A DNA stretch of 64,000 bases from JAENWD01 sp963837165 (GCA_963837165.1 CAWIMD010000009.1:1-64000), one strand, 5' to 3'; shown: positions 36,720 to 45,747, numbered from the stretch's first letter. Program-made: numbers and translations. Notes: generated by a model not told the origin, from the sequence alone.

Positions 36720-36834
36720 CGGGGGCTGGGGATCTGGGGATCTGGGGATCTGGGGATCTGGGGATCTGGGGATCTGGGGATCTGGGGATCTGGGGATCTG
36801 GGGATCTGGGGATCTGGGGATCTGGGGATCTGGG
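36720..36834 (+). repeat. octamer tandem array 3 (GGGGATCT), 13 perfect units
   Basis: Thirteen ATCT units at exact 8-bp spacing (36732 to 36828) separated by GGGG, with one GGGGGGCT-like unit at the left. The array fills the gap between the ABC importer operon start and the end of the upstream gene. Confidence 0.95.
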
Positions 36835-36840
36835 AGCTCC

Positions 36841-37569
36841 CTATTTGCCGCGGCAGGCGTGCGTGACCTGCTGAACGACCGGTCCGACCTCGCCCAGGTC
36901 GAATGCCACGGTCACCGGGTCGGCGTTCTGCGGCGTGAAGCCGAACTCCAGCCGGTGCGCCGCGGCCAGCCGGGATGCGAACTGCCGGCCGTCGGGGGCG
37001 AACAGCCCGTCGTGGCCCGCCGACGCCGTCCACCGTTCCGTCACCGCCGCCCCATCGTCCAGCCGCACGCGCACGGTCCGAGTATCGGGCTCCGGCTCGA
37101 TCCGTGCGGGGCTGTCGGTGAACACGAACGCGTCCGTCCGGCTCCCCAGGCAGCGGACGACGAGCACGGGCCGGACGTGCTTCAGCCACACCGCGACCGT
37201 GTTGGCGGCGTCGAGCTCGTACGCGAGGCTGCGTCCGCGGCCGCCCGTCCAGCGGCTGGCATGCGCGGAGCTCCAGACCGGCGCGGGCCCGGCGGGCCTG
37301 GCGGGCGTCACCGGCGACGCCGCCACCGGGCGAACCGCTGCGCCGGCACTGTCGGATCGCAGCGCCGGCCGCCCCATCAGCAGCGCGACCGTCACGGCAC
37401 CGGCGACGCCCACCGCGGCCGCCAGGCCCCAGGCCGGTCGGGGCCCCGCCGCGTGCGGCGGACGAGGATTTGACGACTCCGGATCAGGCGGCCGGTCGGC
37501 CGGCGCCGACGCGGACCTGCCGGGCTCCGGAGATGGGTTCGCGGGATCGGCCGGATCGAGCGCAGACAT
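36841..37569 (-). CDS. membrane-anchored protein with a VasI-like periplasmic domain
   Basis: 242 aa from ATG 37569; an in-frame GTG at 37668 is possible. The order is a Pro/Ser/Asp-rich N-tail (about 1-40), one membrane segment (AWGLAAAVGVAGAVTVALLM at about 47-66), a linker, then a C-terminal beta domain (about 125-242). That domain contains LVVRCLGSRTDAFVFTD, RLDDGAAVTERWTAS, DGLFAPDGRQFASRL and LEFGFTPQNADPVTVAFD. It resembles the domain of VasI/TagO-type proteins, also found outside type VI secretion loci; no T6SS gene is nearby. The gene is divergent from the Gfo/Idh/MocA gene. Confidence 0.65.
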   Translation of the reverse strand: MSALDPADPANPSPEPGRSASAPADRPPDPESSNPRPPHAAGPRPAWGLAAAVGVAGAVTVALLMGRPALRSDSAGAAVRPVAASPVTPARPAGPAPVWSSAHASRWTGGRGRSLAYELDAANTVAVWLKHVRPVLVVRCLGSRTDAFVFTDSPARIEPEPDTRTVRVRLDDGAAVTERWTASAGHDGLFAPDGRQFASRLAAAHRLEFGFTPQNADPVTVAFDLGEVGPVVQQVTHACRGK

Positions 37570-37706
37570 TCGGGATGCCCCTGACGGCGGGTCCCGCGCA
37601 AGCCATGTGCCACGCAGGAGTTCCGAGGTGGGCCCGGAATCCGCGGGTCCGGCCCAGGCGTCGGGCACAGAACTGAAAGGCCGCGTCGGAATCCGTTACC
37701 GTGCGC

Positions 37707-37712
37707 TATAGT
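37707..37712 (+). promoter_or_regulatory. candidate -10 (TATAGT) of the Gfo/Idh/MocA gene
   Basis: TATAGT matches five of six consensus positions and would give a 16-nt leader containing the GGAGG at 37722-37726. No TTGACA-like -35 is seen. The tricorn-like gene has the same hexamer at the same distance from its start. Confidence 0.4.
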
Positions 37713-37734
37713 CCGAACGAGCGGAGGCGCGCAC

Positions 37735-39102
37735 ATGAGGTCTATGCGGGGGCGGCGGGACGGCGTGACACGGCGGACATTCCTTGGCGGTGCGGCCGCC
37801 CTCGCCGGTGGAATCGTGGCGGCGCCGGGCATCGTCCGCGCGGCCAGGCGCCGGAGCGACGTCCTCCGCGTGGCGGTCGTCGGGGCGGGCGGCCGGGGCG
37901 CGGACGACCTCGAGGACCTGCGACCGACCGGCGCGCGGATCGTGGCTCTCTGCGACTGCGACGAGCGCCAGGCGGCCGAGTCGTTCAAGAAGTACCCCGA
38001 GGCGGCCCGGTACAGCGACTGGCGGCGCATGCTCGACCGGCAGCAGGACATCGACGCCGTCCTCGTGGCCACCCCCGATCACAACCACGCGATCGTCTCG
38101 ATCGCGGCGATGTCGCTCGGCAAGCCGGTGTACTGCGAGAAGCCGCTCGCGCACAGCATCTGGGAAGCCCGCGAGATGGCGCGCGTCGCCGGCGACAAGG
38201 GCGTCGCGACGCAGATGGGCACGCAGGGCCACGCGTACGAGGGCACACGCCAGGCGGTGGAGGTGCTGCGGGCGGGCCTCATCGGCGAGGTGCGCGAGCT
38301 GCACGTCTGGACGGATCGGCCGGCCGGCTGGTGGCCGCAGGGGATCGAACGCCCCACCGACACGCCGCCCGTGCCCGAGGGCCTCGACTGGGACGTCTGG
38401 CTCGGACCCGCGCCGACGCGTCCGTACAACCCCGCCTACGTCCCGTTCAAGTGGCGGGGTTTCTGGGATTTCGGCACCGGCGCGATTGGCGACATGGGGA
38501 TCCACAACCTCGACACCGCGTTCTGGGCCCTCGAGCTGGGCTACCCCACGTCGGTGACGATCAAGGACTGCTCGCCCGGGGTGACCGACCCGGCGATGAA
38601 GGAGACGGCTCCACTCTGGAGCATCCTCCAGATCGAGTTCCCCGCGCGCGGGGCCCGGCCGCCGGTGACGCTGCACTGGTACGACGGCGGCAAGCTGCCG
38701 CCGCAGGAGCTGTTCCAGGGCGAGAAGCTGATCACGCACGACGGCGGCTCGCTGATCATCGGATCGAAGGGCACGCTCTTCACGCGGACGTGGCATGGCG
38801 GGCAGAACGATGCCGACTGGTTCGTGCTGCTGCCGCGGACGCAGTTCGCGGACGTCTCCATGCCGGCGCCGACGCTGCCGCGCGTCCAGAGCCACCACCA
38901 GGAATGGGTGGACGCCTGCCTCGGGCGAGGCGAGACGCAGTCGCCGTTCCGCTACGCCGCGGTGCTCACCGAGGCGCTGCTCGTCGGCAACGTCGCCCTG
39001 CGCGGCGGCAAGTCCATCCAGTGGGATGCCGGCGCCATGGCCGTGCCCGGGGCCCCCGAGCTCGACCGGTTCATCAAGCCCACCTTCCGGGCCGGCTGGT
39101 AA
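37735..39102 (+). CDS. Tat-exported Gfo/Idh/MocA family oxidoreductase
   Basis: 455 aa. A twin-arginine signal (TRRTFLGGAAALAGGIVAAPG at about 13-33, shown in part) marks export in a folded, cofactor-loaded state. The NAD(P) Rossmann motif VAVVGAGGRGADDL is near 46. The family motif CEKPLAHSIWEAREMA near 132 has the Lys thought to help catalysis. DWDVWLGPAP and GAIGDMGIHNLDTAFWAL follow, typical of secreted Acidobacteriota/Planctomycetota members. Likely substrates are sugars or inositols. GGAGG lies eight bases before the ATG. Confidence 0.9.
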   Translation: MRSMRGRRDGVTRRTFLGGAAALAGGIVAAPGIVRAARRRSDVLRVAVVGAGGRGADDLEDLRPTGARIVALCDCDERQAAESFKKYPEAARYSDWRRMLDRQQDIDAVLVATPDHNHAIVSIAAMSLGKPVYCEKPLAHSIWEAREMARVAGDKGVATQMGTQGHAYEGTRQAVEVLRAGLIGEVRELHVWTDRPAGWWPQGIERPTDTPPVPEGLDWDVWLGPAPTRPYNPAYVPFKWRGFWDFGTGAIGDMGIHNLDTAFWALELGYPTSVTIKDCSPGVTDPAMKETAPLWSILQIEFPARGARPPVTLHWYDGGKLPPQELFQGEKLITHDGGSLIIGSKGTLFTRTWHGGQNDADWFVLLPRTQFADVSMPAPTLPRVQSHHQEWVDACLGRGETQSPFRYAAVLTEALLVGNVALRGGKSIQWDAGAMAVPGAPELDRFIKPTFRAGW

Positions 39103-39201
39103 CGCCGGCCTAATCAGCGCGTGGTCCGATCCCGATAACCCACGGCAGAGCCCAGCCCCGCGTGCACGGGTGTGCAGGCGGGTGCAACGGCGGGTGATGG
39201 G

Positions 39202-40446
39202 ATGAGGATTCGACTGACTGGACGTGAGGATGCGCTGCTGTTCGCCGGGTTGTCGCTGGCGCTCCTGACCGTCTTCGATCAGACGATCGGCTGGCTCCTG
39301 CGCCTGGCCTCGTCGGTCGAATCGATCTACCACCTGCGGCTCGTGCCCGCCCTCGTCGTCCTCGTGGCCGTCTATATCGTCCACCTGCTGATGCGCCGGC
39401 GCGAGATCCAGATGGCCGCCGCGGCGGCCGAAGCCGAGGCACGGATGGCGCGGGAGCGGGCGCGGGACCTCGAACAGCTGTCGACGTTCGGGCGTGCCCT
39501 GGCGGCGGCGCTGACGACCGACGCGCTCGGGGCGACGCTCTGGCGGCACCTTCCCCTGCTGGCCGAGGGGCGCGATCTGTGGGCGGCGCTCGGCGACAAG
39601 CAGACGCTCAGCATGCTGGTCGAGACCACCGGCAATCCGGCGGTCGCGTCGGCGGCCGAAGACACGGGGCGGCGGATCCTGAGCGTGCGACCGGCTGCCG
39701 ATCGCGAGCTCACCGACAGCATCCGTGACGGCCGGTACCGGTGCTTCATCATCGCGGCCGCGGGGCGTCCGGTAGGCGTGCTGGGCGTGGTCGAAGACGC
39801 GTCACCCATCGGCGAGCGGCTCGAGCGGCTGCTGGCGGCCGCCTCGGCGCTGCTCGGCATCGCGGTGAAGAACGCGCAGCTGTTCGCCGAGACGCGCGAG
39901 AACGCGCTCACCGATCCGCTGACGCAGTGCTTCAACCGCGGGCACGTGCTGCAGGTGATCGAGGCCGAGCTCCGCCGCGCGCGCCGCACGCGCTCGGCCG
40001 TGTCGGTCGTGATGCTCGACATCGACGGCTTCAAGTCGATCAACGATCGCGTCGGCCACCTCGCGGCCGACCGCGTGCTCTCGGCCATCGGCGGCCGCCT
40101 GCGGGACGTGCTCCGGATCAGCGACGTGCGGGGTCGATTCGGCGGGGACGAGTTCCTCATCGTGCTGCCCGACACCCCGTCGGCCGGTGCCCTGCACGTC
40201 GCCGAGGCGCTCCGGCACGAGATCGAGTCGCTGCGTGTGGCCGTCGAGGACGGCATCGAGGCGACGACGGCCAGCGTGGGCGTGGCCACCTCGGCCCCCG
40301 AGGAGCTGGAGGTGGACACCCTCGTGACGCGCGCCAATCGCGCTCTCTACAAAGCCAAGCGCGCCGGGCGCAACCGTGTGGAGGTCGCCGACCCGCCTCC
40401 CGTCCAGCTCATCGAGCCGCAGTCGCCGGTCCGCCGCGTCAGCTGA
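39202..40446 (+). CDS. membrane-associated diguanylate cyclase (GGDEF)
   Basis: 414 aa from ATG 39202. Two N-terminal hydrophobic segments (LLFAGLSLALLTVF; LVPALVVLVAVYIVHLLM) are followed by a coiled-coil stretch (about 68-95), a GAF-like sensory region (about 95-230), and a GGDEF domain (about 240-400). The active site FGGDEFLIVLP is intact and an I-site RISD lies five residues before GGDEF, so c-di-GMP synthesis with product inhibition is expected. The gene stands alone. Confidence 0.9.
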   Translation: MRIRLTGREDALLFAGLSLALLTVFDQTIGWLLRLASSVESIYHLRLVPALVVLVAVYIVHLLMRRREIQMAAAAAEAEARMARERARDLEQLSTFGRALAAALTTDALGATLWRHLPLLAEGRDLWAALGDKQTLSMLVETTGNPAVASAAEDTGRRILSVRPAADRELTDSIRDGRYRCFIIAAAGRPVGVLGVVEDASPIGERLERLLAAASALLGIAVKNAQLFAETRENALTDPLTQCFNRGHVLQVIEAELRRARRTRSAVSVVMLDIDGFKSINDRVGHLAADRVLSAIGGRLRDVLRISDVRGRFGGDEFLIVLPDTPSAGALHVAEALRHEIESLRVAVEDGIEATTASVGVATSAPEELEVDTLVTRANRALYKAKRAGRNRVEVADPPPVQLIEPQSPVRRVS

Positions 40447-40488
40447 GGGCCGGCGATCTCTGCGCCGGGCCCGTCTCCGCTGTCTCCG

Positions 40489-41175
40489 CTATCTCTCGCC
40501 GCCTCGCGACCCCCTCCATCCCCCGATGACCATGCGTGAGTACAGCCACGCGGCTCGCACCCAGGGCAGCGGCGTGCTGACCGCCTCCACCCGCCCGGCG
40601 CGAATGGCCGCGCAAATGGCGTCGGGAGTGGTCTCGGCGACATCCACCAGCGAGTAGCTCGTCCCCATCTGCGCCAGCAGGTGCAGGTCGGTGTTGGCGA
40701 CGAGCGGCTTGCCGTTGGCGGCGGCCCAGCGGACGGCGCGGCGATTGAAGTCGATTCCGCGCACGTGCATGGCGTTGATCTCGACGGCGTCGAAGACGTC
40801 CGCGTGGATGTCGAGGAGCGACCCGAGGGCGCTCGGGATGGGATAGTACGGGTGTGGCGCCACCACCAGCGCGTTGGTGGCGGCCTTGAGCGCGCGGATG
40901 TCATCGAAGGTGCGGACGCGCTCCACGTCCCGCGGCACGTTGACGAGCAGCACGTGCTTGCGGCCGATGTTCCGCTCGATGGCGGCAATCAGCGTGATAC
41001 CACGCTCCGCCGCGTAATCCCGGAGCGGCGCCGGGTCGAACCAGCGGTTGTGGAGCGTCACCGCGACGGCGGCGTACCCGAGCGCCGCCGCCCGGTCGAT
41101 GAGCTGCGCCGTCGAGTGCGCGATCCGGTCCGCCGGGTCCGCATCCGTGTGCGCGTGCAGCTCCACCTTGATCAT
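40489..41175 (-). CDS. PHP-domain metal-dependent phosphoesterase
   Basis: 228 aa from ATG 41175 (MIKVELHAHTDADPADRIAH); the preceding 18 residues read from 41229 are unlikely. PHP motifs: HAHTDAD at the N-terminus (first two His and Asp), AVTLHNRWF near 40, IAAIERN near 64, VVAPHPYYP near 104, EINAMHV near 132, and the last pair NTDLHLL near 159. These bind two or three metals for phosphate-ester hydrolysis. Small stand-alone PHP proteins may act on nucleoside 3',5'-bisphosphates. It is divergent from the PLP gene with 65 bp between. Confidence 0.87.
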   Translation of the reverse strand: MIKVELHAHTDADPADRIAHSTAQLIDRAAALGYAAVAVTLHNRWFDPAPLRDYAAERGITLIAAIERNIGRKHVLLVNVPRDVERVRTFDDIRALKAATNALVVAPHPYYPIPSALGSLLDIHADVFDAVEINAMHVRGIDFNRRAVRWAAANGKPLVANTDLHLLAQMGTSYSLVDVAETTPDAICAAIRAGRVEAVSTPLPWVRAAWLYSRMVIGGWRGSRGGER

Positions 41176-41240
41176 CAGGGACGCCCTGCCTGCGGCCTGT
41201 ACCCGCTGCCCGCTGCCATGGCCATGCACTATCCTAGGCC

Positions 41241-42359
41241 ATGCGCATCGAGACCATCGCGGTTCACGCGGGCGCGTCGGTCGACCCGGCGACCCGGGCA
41301 GTGACGCCGCCGATTCACCTGTCCACCACGTTCGAGCGCGCCGAAGACGGCTCGTTCCCCTCGGGTTTCAATTACACGCGCTCCGGCAACCCCACCCGCA
41401 GGGCGCTGGAATCGTGCCTCTCGGCGCTCGAGGGCGGCGTGGCTGCGGCGGCCTTCGCCTCGGGCTCGGCGGCCACGCTGGCCGTCTTCCAGGCCCTGGA
41501 CCCGGGCGATCACGTCATTGCGCCCGACGATGCGTACTACGGCACGCCGGTGCTGCTGCGGGATCACCTGGCGCGCTGGGGACTCACGACGTCATTCGTG
41601 GACATGAGCGATCCGGCCGCTGTCGCCGCGGCCATCACGCCCCGGACCCGCCTGGTCTGGATCGAGACGCCGTCGAACCCGCGTCTCCGCGTGGCCGACA
41701 TCGCCGCCATTGCGGAGATCGCCCGGCGCGCCGGCGCCGCCAGCGCGGTGGACAACACGTGGGCCACGCCCGTGCTCCAGCGGCCGCTCGATCTCGGGGC
41801 CGACCTGGTGATGCACTCGACGACCAAGTACCTGAGCGGTCACAGCGACGTCCTCGGCGGAGTCGTCATCGCGCGGGAGGAGACCGGGCTGTTCGGGCGC
41901 ATCCGCGGCCTGCAGGTGGCCGGAGGCGCCGTGCCGGCGCCGTTCGACTGCTGGCTGGTGCTCCGGGGCATCCGGTCGCTGCCGTACCGGATGCGGGGGC
42001 ACGTCGAGGGCGCGCGCCGCGTTGCCGAGTTCCTGGCGGGCCATCCGCGCGTGGCGCACGTCTACTATCCGGGCCTGTCCTCGGACCCGGGACACGCGGT
42101 GGCGGCCCGGCAGATGCGCGACTACGGCGGGATGCTCTCGATGGACGTCCGGGGCGGACGCCCGGAGGCGTTCGAGTTCGCCGCCCGGCTGACGCTCGTG
42201 ACGCGCGCCACGAGCCTCGGCGGCCCCGAGACGCTCATCGAGCACCGGGCCTCGGTCGAGGGCGCCGGGACCCGATCGCCGGAGAGCCTGCTCCGCATCT
42301 CCGTGGGGCTCGAGCATCCCGACGACCTCATCGACGATTTCGCGCAGGCGCTCGCGTAG
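41241..42359 (+). CDS. Cys/Met metabolism PLP-dependent enzyme (cystathionine gamma-synthase/lyase type)
   Basis: 372 aa, the normal length. Features of the trans-sulfuration family: VHAGASVDPATRAVTPPIHL, the FNYTRSGNPTRRALE active-site stretch (Tyr, Arg), FASGSAATLAVFQAL, the PLP-binding Asp in VDNTWATPVLQRPL, and the Schiff-base Lys in HSTTKYLSGHSDVLGGVV. SLGGPETLIEHRAS is near the end. It makes or breaks cystathionine or related gamma-substituted amino acids. A TATCCT hexamer at 41230-41235 would place transcription start at the ATG. Its TAG stop is the left edge of octamer array 4. Confidence 0.9.
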   Translation: MRIETIAVHAGASVDPATRAVTPPIHLSTTFERAEDGSFPSGFNYTRSGNPTRRALESCLSALEGGVAAAAFASGSAATLAVFQALDPGDHVIAPDDAYYGTPVLLRDHLARWGLTTSFVDMSDPAAVAAAITPRTRLVWIETPSNPRLRVADIAAIAEIARRAGAASAVDNTWATPVLQRPLDLGADLVMHSTTKYLSGHSDVLGGVVIAREETGLFGRIRGLQVAGGAVPAPFDCWLVLRGIRSLPYRMRGHVEGARRVAEFLAGHPRVAHVYYPGLSSDPGHAVAARQMRDYGGMLSMDVRGGRPEAFEFAARLTLVTRATSLGGPETLIEHRASVEGAGTRSPESLLRISVGLEHPDDLIDDFAQALA

Positions 42360-42414
42360 GGGATCTGGGGATCTGGGGATCTGGGGATCTGGGGATCTGG
42401 GGATCTGGGGATCT
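42359..42414 (+). repeat. octamer tandem array 4 (GGGGATCT), 7 units
   Basis: Seven ATCT units at exact 8-bp spacing (42363 to 42411). The first GGGG begins with the G of the TAG stop of the PLP enzyme gene, and the array ends 7 bp before the stop of the convergent tricorn-like gene. It occupies nearly the whole 61-bp gap. Confidence 0.95.
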
Positions 42415-42420
42415 CTGACG

Positions 42421-45400
42421 TCAGTTCCCGCTCGTCGCCGGCACCGCGCCCGGCACGCGGCGCTCGAACGGCGGCGGTCCGGGTGCCGGAGGCAGCGTCT
42501 TCAGGCGCGCGGTCACCTCGTCAATCGCGCGCTCGAGCTGCGGATCGCCGCCCCGTGCGAGGGCGGTCGGGTCCTCGTCTACGCGGATGTCCGGCTCGAC
42601 CCCGTGGCCTTCGGCGAACCACTGGCCGTCCACGCCGTACATCCGGAACGTCGGCACGGTGACGGTGCCGCCGTCCACGAGGCTCGGCGCGCCGCTGATC
42701 CCGATCAGCCCGCCCCAGGTGCGGGTTCCGATGAGCGGCCCCAGCTTCGCCTCGCGGAAGTAGAACGGGAACGCGTCGCCGCCCGAGCCGCTCCAGCCGT
42801 TGATCAGCATCACCATCGGCCCGCGATGCGCCACCGGCGGCCACTGGCGCGGCTTGCCGTCCCGCACGGCCCAGTAGCTCAGGATCGGCCGGTTCAGCAG
42901 CTCGATGAAGCGGTCCGGAATCTGGCCGCCGCTGTTGAAGCGCTCGTCGATGATGAGGCCCGGCTTGTCCCACTGCGCCAGGAACTGCCGCTCGAGCTCG
43001 TTCTGGGCATCGACGCCCGTGCTCTGGACGTAGATGTAGCCGATGCGTCCGTTGCTCGCGGCGGCCACGCGCGCACGCCGCTGCTCGATCCAGTCGCGGA
43101 ACCGCAGCTCCACTTCGCTGGCCATGCACGTCGCGAGCACCTGGTGGGCGCCGGTCATCGATGGCGTGGCATTCACGGTCAGCGAGACGGTCTTGTCGGC
43201 CAGGCCGCTGAACGCGGCCCAGGGCGACTTCGACGTGTCGATCGGCACGCCGTCCACCGCCAGCACGTAATCGCCGGCTTTGACCGCCAGGCCCGGCGTG
43301 CCGAGCGGGGAGCGGGCCTCGACGTCCCAGGGCGCACCTGTGAGGATCCGCTTGATGCGGTACGCTCCGCCCGATAGATCCCAGTCCACCCCCAGCATGC
43401 CGACGTTGCGGGTCGGCGCGTGCTCGGTGTCGCCGCCGCCGCGATAGGTGTGGGACGAGTTGAGCTCCGCGATGAACTCGCCGAGCACGAAGTTCACGTC
43501 CCACCGCGTGACGGACGCGTCAATGAGCGCCTGGTACCGCGCCCGCAGCGCGGCCCAGTCCACCCCGTGCATGTGCGGGTCGTAGAAGAAGTCGCGCTCG
43601 AACCGGAAGGCATCGGCGAACATCTGTCGCCACTCGGCCTTCGGATCCACCGTCACCTCCATCTCGGCCGTCCGAAGGGGCGTCTCGAGCTTCACGCCCG
43701 CCTTGAGATCGACGATGCCGAAGGTGCTGTTCCGCATGACGAGCAGCTTCTTCCCGTCCGCCGACAAATCCACCCCGTCCACGTCCTCGAGGACGGTCTT
43801 CTCCTCGCGTTCCTCGAGGTCGTAGTACGCGACGACGGCCTTCTGCCGGTCCAATCCCGCGGGGGCCAGCCGGCGGTAGACCACCTTGCCGGGTGCGGCG
43901 AGCAGCTCCGCGTAGCGGCTGGCCGGAGGCGGCAGCACAATCCCGCGGCTCTCGAAGCCCTCGAGCTCGATGGTCACCGGGGCCGGCGCCTTCTGTGCCT
44001 CGGCGCCCTCCTTCTCCTTCTCTTTCTCTTTCTCGTCTTCCTTGCCCTTCTCGTTCTCCTTGCCCTTCTCCTTGCCGTTCGCCTTCTCCTTACCCTCCAT
44101 GTCGTTGCGGGCGGCCAGCGGCGAGGCCACGTCTGCCCGGAGTGGCACCGCGACGATCCGCGTCGGGTTGGCGTAGGTCCACGTGTTGTCGAAGGCGCTG
44201 TAGATGGGGACGAACGTCCGATCCGACTCGTAGTAGAGGAACTTGCCGTCGGGATCGAACGTGGGCGCGGAGTCGCTGAAGTAGCCGGAGGTGGCCTGGT
44301 GCATCGTGCCGCCCTTCGTGTCGAACAGGAACACGGCGGCGTTGCTTCCGCTCACCGGGCGGGCCCACGTCAGCCAGCGCGAGTCGGCCGACCACGCGAT
44401 CGGCAGGGACTCCAGCGTCCCGTGGTTCAGGAAGTAGGGGCTCTGGTCCACCTCGGTGACCGTCTTCTTCGCGACATCGACGATGCGCAGGCGCATGGCG
44501 TGGTCGAAGAACGCCACGCGCGTGCTGTCGGGCGACCAGTACGGCGCGTACCGGAAGCCGGCGCCCAGCGACGTCACCGTCTGTTCCGGGCCGCTGCCGT
44601 CGCCCGGCCGCACGGTCAGCTCGTACTCCCCCGATCGATCGCTCCAGCAGGCGATGGTCTTCCCGTCGGGCGACCAGCGCGGGTAGCGCTCGGCAATCCC
44701 CGAGGTGCGCGTCAGGTCCATCACCGGCCCGTGCTCCTGCGGGACGGTGAACACGTCGCCTCGCGCTTCGAAGGCGGCGCGCTTGCCGGTCGGGGAGATC
44801 CCGGCCCACGCGATCAGCGACGAGACCGTCTCGGTTCTGGGCTTGAGCGTCATCCGGTCGGTGACCACCTGCACCTGGACCTCGCGCGTCTTCCCGGTCG
44901 TCACGTCGAGCAGGTACAGGCGGCCGCCGGCCTGGAACACGATGTCGTCGCCGCCGATGGCCGGGTACGTGATGTCGTAGTCGGTGACGTGCGTGACCTG
45001 CCGCGTCCGTCCCGTGGCCGGGTCGAGCGCCCAGATGTTCGCCCGCTCCGCCGCACCGCGATCCGACAGGAAGTACAGCGTGCTCCCGTGCCACATCGGG
45101 AACTCGTCGTTCGCATCGCTGGCGGTGAGGTTCTTCGCGGCGTAGGTCTTCAGGTCGAACCGCCAGATGTCGGCGGACCAGCCACCCCGGTACCGCTTCC
45201 AGGTGCGGTTGGACTGCGTCTGCGGCACGTAGGCCAGCGCACCGGCGCCGGGCGCGTAGGCGGCGAACTCGCCATACGGCACCGGGAGCTTCTCGGGCAT
45301 GCCGCCGCCGGCCTTCACGAGGTAGAACTGGTTGAAGCGCTGGCGGCCGGACTCCCGGCTCGAGGCGACGAGCACCCGTGTCCCGTCCGGATGCCACCCG

Positions 45401-45747
45401 ACCACCCAATCGTCCATCGGGTGATAGGTCAGCCGGACCGGCTCGCCGCCCGAGGTCGGCACGACGTACACGTCGAGGTTGCCGTCGTAGCTCGCGCTGA
45501 ACGCCACCTGCGTGCCGTCGGGCGAGAAGCGCGGGGCGAGCTCCTCGCCCGGGGCCGAGGTCAACCGGGTCGCGACGCCGCCCGTCTTCGGCACCAGCCA
45601 GATGTCGCCCGCGTACACGAACGCGATCTGCGTCTTCGACACGTCGGGAAAGCGGAACATGCGGGCGTCGATCTGGGCCGACGCGGGCGGGGAGGCGAGC
45701 AGCAGCAGGGCGAGCGCGCCCGGGAACCGGAACGTGGAAGGTCGCAT
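42421..45747 (-). CDS. secreted tricorn-like protease (PD40 propeller, PDZ, S41)
   Basis: 1108 aa from ATG 45747. Order: signal peptide (about 1-24, ending PPASAQ); a TolB/tricorn beta-propeller with many PD40 blades (FSPDGTQVAFSASYDGNLDV, WSPDGKTIACWSD and similar, about 30-420); a second propeller region to about 560; a Lys/Glu low-complexity insert near 550-585; the tricorn core; a PDZ domain (SPLGTPGLAVKAGDYVLAVDG near 850); and an S41 catalytic domain with nucleophile GWSGSGGDAFPFYF near 1005. Tricorn-type enzymes degrade peptides. The signal peptide places this one outside the cytoplasm. Confidence 0.9.
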   Translation of the reverse strand: MRPSTFRFPGALALLLLASPPASAQIDARMFRFPDVSKTQIAFVYAGDIWLVPKTGGVATRLTSAPGEELAPRFSPDGTQVAFSASYDGNLDVYVVPTSGGEPVRLTYHPMDDWVVGWHPDGTRVLVASSRESGRQRFNQFYLVKAGGGMPEKLPVPYGEFAAYAPGAGALAYVPQTQSNRTWKRYRGGWSADIWRFDLKTYAAKNLTASDANDEFPMWHGSTLYFLSDRGAAERANIWALDPATGRTRQVTHVTDYDITYPAIGGDDIVFQAGGRLYLLDVTTGKTREVQVQVVTDRMTLKPRTETVSSLIAWAGISPTGKRAAFEARGDVFTVPQEHGPVMDLTRTSGIAERYPRWSPDGKTIACWSDRSGEYELTVRPGDGSGPEQTVTSLGAGFRYAPYWSPDSTRVAFFDHAMRLRIVDVAKKTVTEVDQSPYFLNHGTLESLPIAWSADSRWLTWARPVSGSNAAVFLFDTKGGTMHQATSGYFSDSAPTFDPDGKFLYYESDRTFVPIYSAFDNTWTYANPTRIVAVPLRADVASPLAARNDMEGKEKANGKEKGKENEKGKEDEKEKEKEKEGAEAQKAPAPVTIELEGFESRGIVLPPPASRYAELLAAPGKVVYRRLAPAGLDRQKAVVAYYDLEEREEKTVLEDVDGVDLSADGKKLLVMRNSTFGIVDLKAGVKLETPLRTAEMEVTVDPKAEWRQMFADAFRFERDFFYDPHMHGVDWAALRARYQALIDASVTRWDVNFVLGEFIAELNSSHTYRGGGDTEHAPTRNVGMLGVDWDLSGGAYRIKRILTGAPWDVEARSPLGTPGLAVKAGDYVLAVDGVPIDTSKSPWAAFSGLADKTVSLTVNATPSMTGAHQVLATCMASEVELRFRDWIEQRRARVAAASNGRIGYIYVQSTGVDAQNELERQFLAQWDKPGLIIDERFNSGGQIPDRFIELLNRPILSYWAVRDGKPRQWPPVAHRGPMVMLINGWSGSGGDAFPFYFREAKLGPLIGTRTWGGLIGISGAPSLVDGGTVTVPTFRMYGVDGQWFAEGHGVEPDIRVDEDPTALARGGDPQLERAIDEVTARLKTLPPAPGPPPFERRVPGAVPATSGN

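Noticed and set aside
36841..37569. Type VI secretion component
   Set aside because: Only the C-terminal domain resembles VasI/TagO. No other T6SS gene is nearby, so I keep it as a membrane-anchored protein with a VasI-like domain.
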